A stretch of DNA of 42,475 nt from Bacillota bacterium (GTDB taxonomy: Bacteria; Bacillota; Clostridia; Christensenellales; DTU072). Below the pieces are notes generated by a model that was not told where the DNA came from, did not search any database, and was given only the letters and a program-made list of their open reading frames with translations. Shown one piece after another: positions 41,266-42,475 of this stretch. The stretch spans positions 1 through 42,475 of the forward strand of contig WQYD01000007.1 of the NCBI GenBank assembly GCA_009781445.1, in the 5' to 3' direction. Numbering within the stretch: position 1 is the first letter of the stretch; each line of letters opens with the position of its first letter. The translations under genes and the position numbers were made by a program.

Positions 41266-41413
41266 TCACAGGTTCTTCAAAGGAGGAGGATTTGGGAGAT
41301 TACATGAGCATTAAAAATTTTACTCAATAAGCTTGCGGAGAATAGCTTTTATCTCTCAGAACTCTGTAAGCGGACATTCGGTGCTATGAGGGGGGAGGCA
41401 CCTTAGTGTCTTT
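41232..41413 (-). ncRNA. Candidate structured small RNA with C-rich anti-Shine-Dalgarno tracts
   Basis: About 182 nt between a good promoter (41420-41447) and a strong terminator (41231-41265), with no reading frame of note. Features on the minus strand: a 5-bp hairpin GGTGC/GCACC (41380-41402) whose 13-base loop carries CCTCCCCCC, a hairpin GAGAGATA/TATTCTC in the middle (around 41341-41360), and an unpaired CTCCC plus CCTCCTCC stretch (complement of 41282-41298). C-rich unpaired segments of this kind are used by some Firmicutes regulatory RNAs to bind Shine-Dalgarno sequences. It could instead be a leader of thiN. It does not match the 6S, tmRNA or TPP-riboswitch patterns that I know. Confidence 0.55.
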
Positions 41414-41419
41414 AAGTGT

Positions 41420-41447
41420 ATTATAAATTGCGGAATTGAAATTACAA
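41420..41447 (-). promoter_or_regulatory. Promoter of the candidate small RNA
   Basis: On the minus strand: TTGTAA (41442-41447), 16 bases, TATAAT (41420-41425). The predicted start of transcription is near 41413. Confidence 0.75.
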
Positions 41448-41487
41448 GGGGGCAAGAAGTGAAAATTTTGTGAAAAATGGTTTAACA

Positions 41488-41726
41488 GCATGAAGACGGC
41501 TTCGCCTTGTGAAGTGCGCCTTTGGCGCGTGAAGATGCTACGCTTGTGAAGACGCTAACGCTTGTGAAGTGCAGGCAAGCCTGCATGGTGGATAATTATT
41601 ATATAAACATTCCGCCACGAAAGCAAAGCAACACTTCACAAGTGAACGAAGTGAACGACTTCACAAGGCGAAGCCGTCTTCACAAGCGTGCAAAGCGCGC
41701 GTCTTCACAAGCGTAGCGCCTTCATA
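41488..41726. repeat. Composite repeat of GTGAAG units and mini-hairpins
   Basis: Left half: GTGAAG units separated by short palindromes such as GCGCCTTTGGCGC and GCAGGCAAGCCTGC. Centre: a linker starting GTGGAT and ending ATTCCGCCAC (about 41588-41619). Right half: CTTCAC units separated by palindromes such as GGCGAAGCC. The halves are inverted relative to each other. The right end overlaps the TGA stop (41722-41724) of the next gene. With the small RNA and its promoter this fills the 513-base gap 41209-41721. Confidence 0.85.
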
Positions 41727-42474
41727 TCTCAGTTTCAGGCAAAACAAAATGTTGCCCCGCCACGCTTATCAAATAATCGCTTTCCCTAAATCCCTCTTTG
41801 TTCAGCCTCTGTGCCACTGTGCTGTAAGCCTTTTCGCGGGTGTTGTTTTCTTCGCTTAAATGTGCCAAAATGAACTTTTTTGTGCCGTTAGAAGCCATTT
41901 TTGCAATAATTTCCGCGGTGGTTTCGTTGCTTAAATGCCCGTTATCCGAAAGAATCCTGCGTTTAAGATAGGGCGGATAGCTTCCGTTTATAAGCATTTC
42001 TTTATCGTGGTTAGCTTCAATCATTACAAGATCCGCGCCAGCAGAAATCTCAATAAGGCTATTATCACACCGCCCCGTATCCGTAATATAAACAAGGGAT
42101 TTATTATCCGTGGCTATGCGGTAGCCCACGGTAAAAGCGTCATGAGGGGTGAAAAATGGGGTAATTGTGAAATCCCCCGTCTTAAAACCGTTGAAATTGG
42201 TGAATTGTGCCATGTTTTTGAGTTTTTTATCAAAAAATCGACAAGTTCCTCTTAAGATTTTTTCGTGGGAATAAAGGGGGATTCCGAAAGAGTCGCTTAA
42301 TTGTTCACAAGAATAAATGTGATCCGAATGTTCGTGGGTTATAAGCGCGAAATCAATTTCATTAAGGGAAAACCCCACGGATAAAAGCCGTTCTTTTAAA
42401 ACCCTAAGCGGAATACCGCAATCTATTAAAAACGCTTTACCGCCGTGCGATATAAGTGTCGCGTTTCCTTTGCT
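41722..42474 (-). CDS. YycJ/WalJ-like metallo-beta-lactamase-fold hydrolase (5' truncated)
   Basis: A metallo-beta-lactamase-fold protein. The frame is open to the right edge of the window and reads 'SKGNATLISHGGKAFLIDCGIPLRVL' before the metal motif, matching the 'SsGNa.yi......lLIDaGls.k.i' start of the YycJ/WalJ group, so only a few N-terminal residues are missing. The metal-binding motif is 'ITHEHSDHI', with later 'HDAFTVGYRI', 'ITDTGRCDN', 'EANHDKEML' and 'LAHLSEENN'. WalJ-type proteins are linked to cell-wall or DNA-metabolism functions, and some are exonucleases; the exact role is unsettled. A GTG in frame at 42378 is not the start. The stop codon lies in the composite repeat. Confidence 0.88.
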   Translation of the reverse strand, partial: SKGNATLISHGGKAFLIDCGIPLRVLKERLLSVGFSLNEIDFALITHEHSDHIYSCEQLSDSFGIPLYSHEKILRGTCRFFDKKLKNMAQFTNFNGFKTGDFTITPFFTPHDAFTVGYRIATDNKSLVYITDTGRCDNSLIEISAGADLVMIEANHDKEMLINGSYPPYLKRRILSDNGHLSNETTAEIIAKMASNGTKKFILAHLSEENNTREKAYSTVAQRLNKEGFRESDYLISVAGQHFVLPETEI

Positions 42475-42475
42475 A

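Noticed and set aside
41304-41330. Eight-codon frame (MSIKNFTQ) on the + strand behind an AGGAGG sequence
   Set aside because: The AGGAGG is 14 bases from the ATG, there is no + strand promoter in view, and the sequence is better explained as the complement of the small RNA's C-rich tract.
41232-41413. TPP riboswitch in front of thiN
   Set aside because: The conserved CUGAGA / ACCUGAUCUGG…UAAUGCCAGCG elements are not present in the right order; only isolated CTGAGA and ACCTG matches occur.
41232-41413. 6S RNA
   Set aside because: Length and flanking signals would fit, but I could not build the long closing helix with a central bubble; the two halves are both C-rich and hardly complementary.
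42376-42378. GTG as start of the metallo-beta-lactamase-fold gene
   Set aside because: The frame continues upstream with the conserved SKGNA…FLIDCGIPL segment to the window edge, so the gene is truncated, not started there.

Overview
The window looks like a chromosomal segment of a Bacillota (Firmicutes) bacterium, probably an uncultured anaerobic Clostridia-like lineage. The evidence is sigma-A type promoters (the tuf promoter is a perfect TTGACA-17-TATAAT), the gene order L7Ae-like / rpsL / rpsG / fusA / tuf, SipW-type signal peptidases with TasA-like substrates, and CPBP proteases. TGA, TAA and TAG are all used as stops, so the code is standard. No tRNA or rRNA gene was seen.

Region 1 (1-19.2 kb, + strand) is a cell-surface / extracellular-matrix export locus. 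It starts inside a giant secreted protein (MBG-type beta domains, GLUG repeats, a tail with 40 cysteines). Three small exported proteins follow. Next come a degenerate EAL-domain protein, a four-helix-bundle gene inside inverted heptamer repeats, a membrane-anchored protein and a TasA/camelysin-like putative fibre subunit with its own promoter, strong ribosome binding site and terminator. Then come a DUF4160/DUF2442 pair and a block of four genes: SipW-like signal peptidase, membrane-anchored McrB-like AAA+ ATPase, DUF2357/coiled-coil partner without a visible nuclease, and a second SipW-like signal peptidase. The signal peptidases should mature the exported proteins. The AAA+/DUF2357 pair between them is the best candidate here for an undescribed secretion or assembly machine.

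Region 2 (19.2-30.5 kb, - strand) carries two CPBP membrane proteases, tilS, a Gfo/Idh/MocA oxidoreductase and a purine operon in the order purK-purE-purM-purN-purH-purD. purK appears to be read from a leaderless promoter that is divergent from the next gene.

Region 3 (30.5-34.3 kb, + strand) holds a CtpE-like P-type cation ATPase and an unrecognised membrane protein. Region 4 (34.5-40.5 kb, - strand) holds an orphan dhaL, tuf, fusA, rpsG, rpsL (with Arg88, the classical streptomycin-resistance substitution) and an L7Ae-like K-turn protein. Region 5 (40.6-42.5 kb, - strand) holds thiamine pyrophosphokinase, a probable 180-nt structured RNA with C-rich anti-Shine-Dalgarno tracts, and a truncated YycJ/WalJ-type metallo-beta-lactamase-fold protein.

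The most striking cross-cutting feature is a set of at least nine intergenic composite repeats. They are built from tandem 7-bp units of several unrelated sequences, arranged around a conserved hairpin-like linker that starts GTGGA and ends TCCAC. Most begin within a few bases of an upstream stop codon. One copy contains a four-helix-bundle gene in place of the linker, which suggests a parent element with gene-less derivatives. A second cross-cutting signal is an ACGCGCGT / TGCGCGCA palindrome inside the -35/-10 spacers of promoters for the EAL gene, the first signal peptidase and the ATPase, and absent from the housekeeping promoters.
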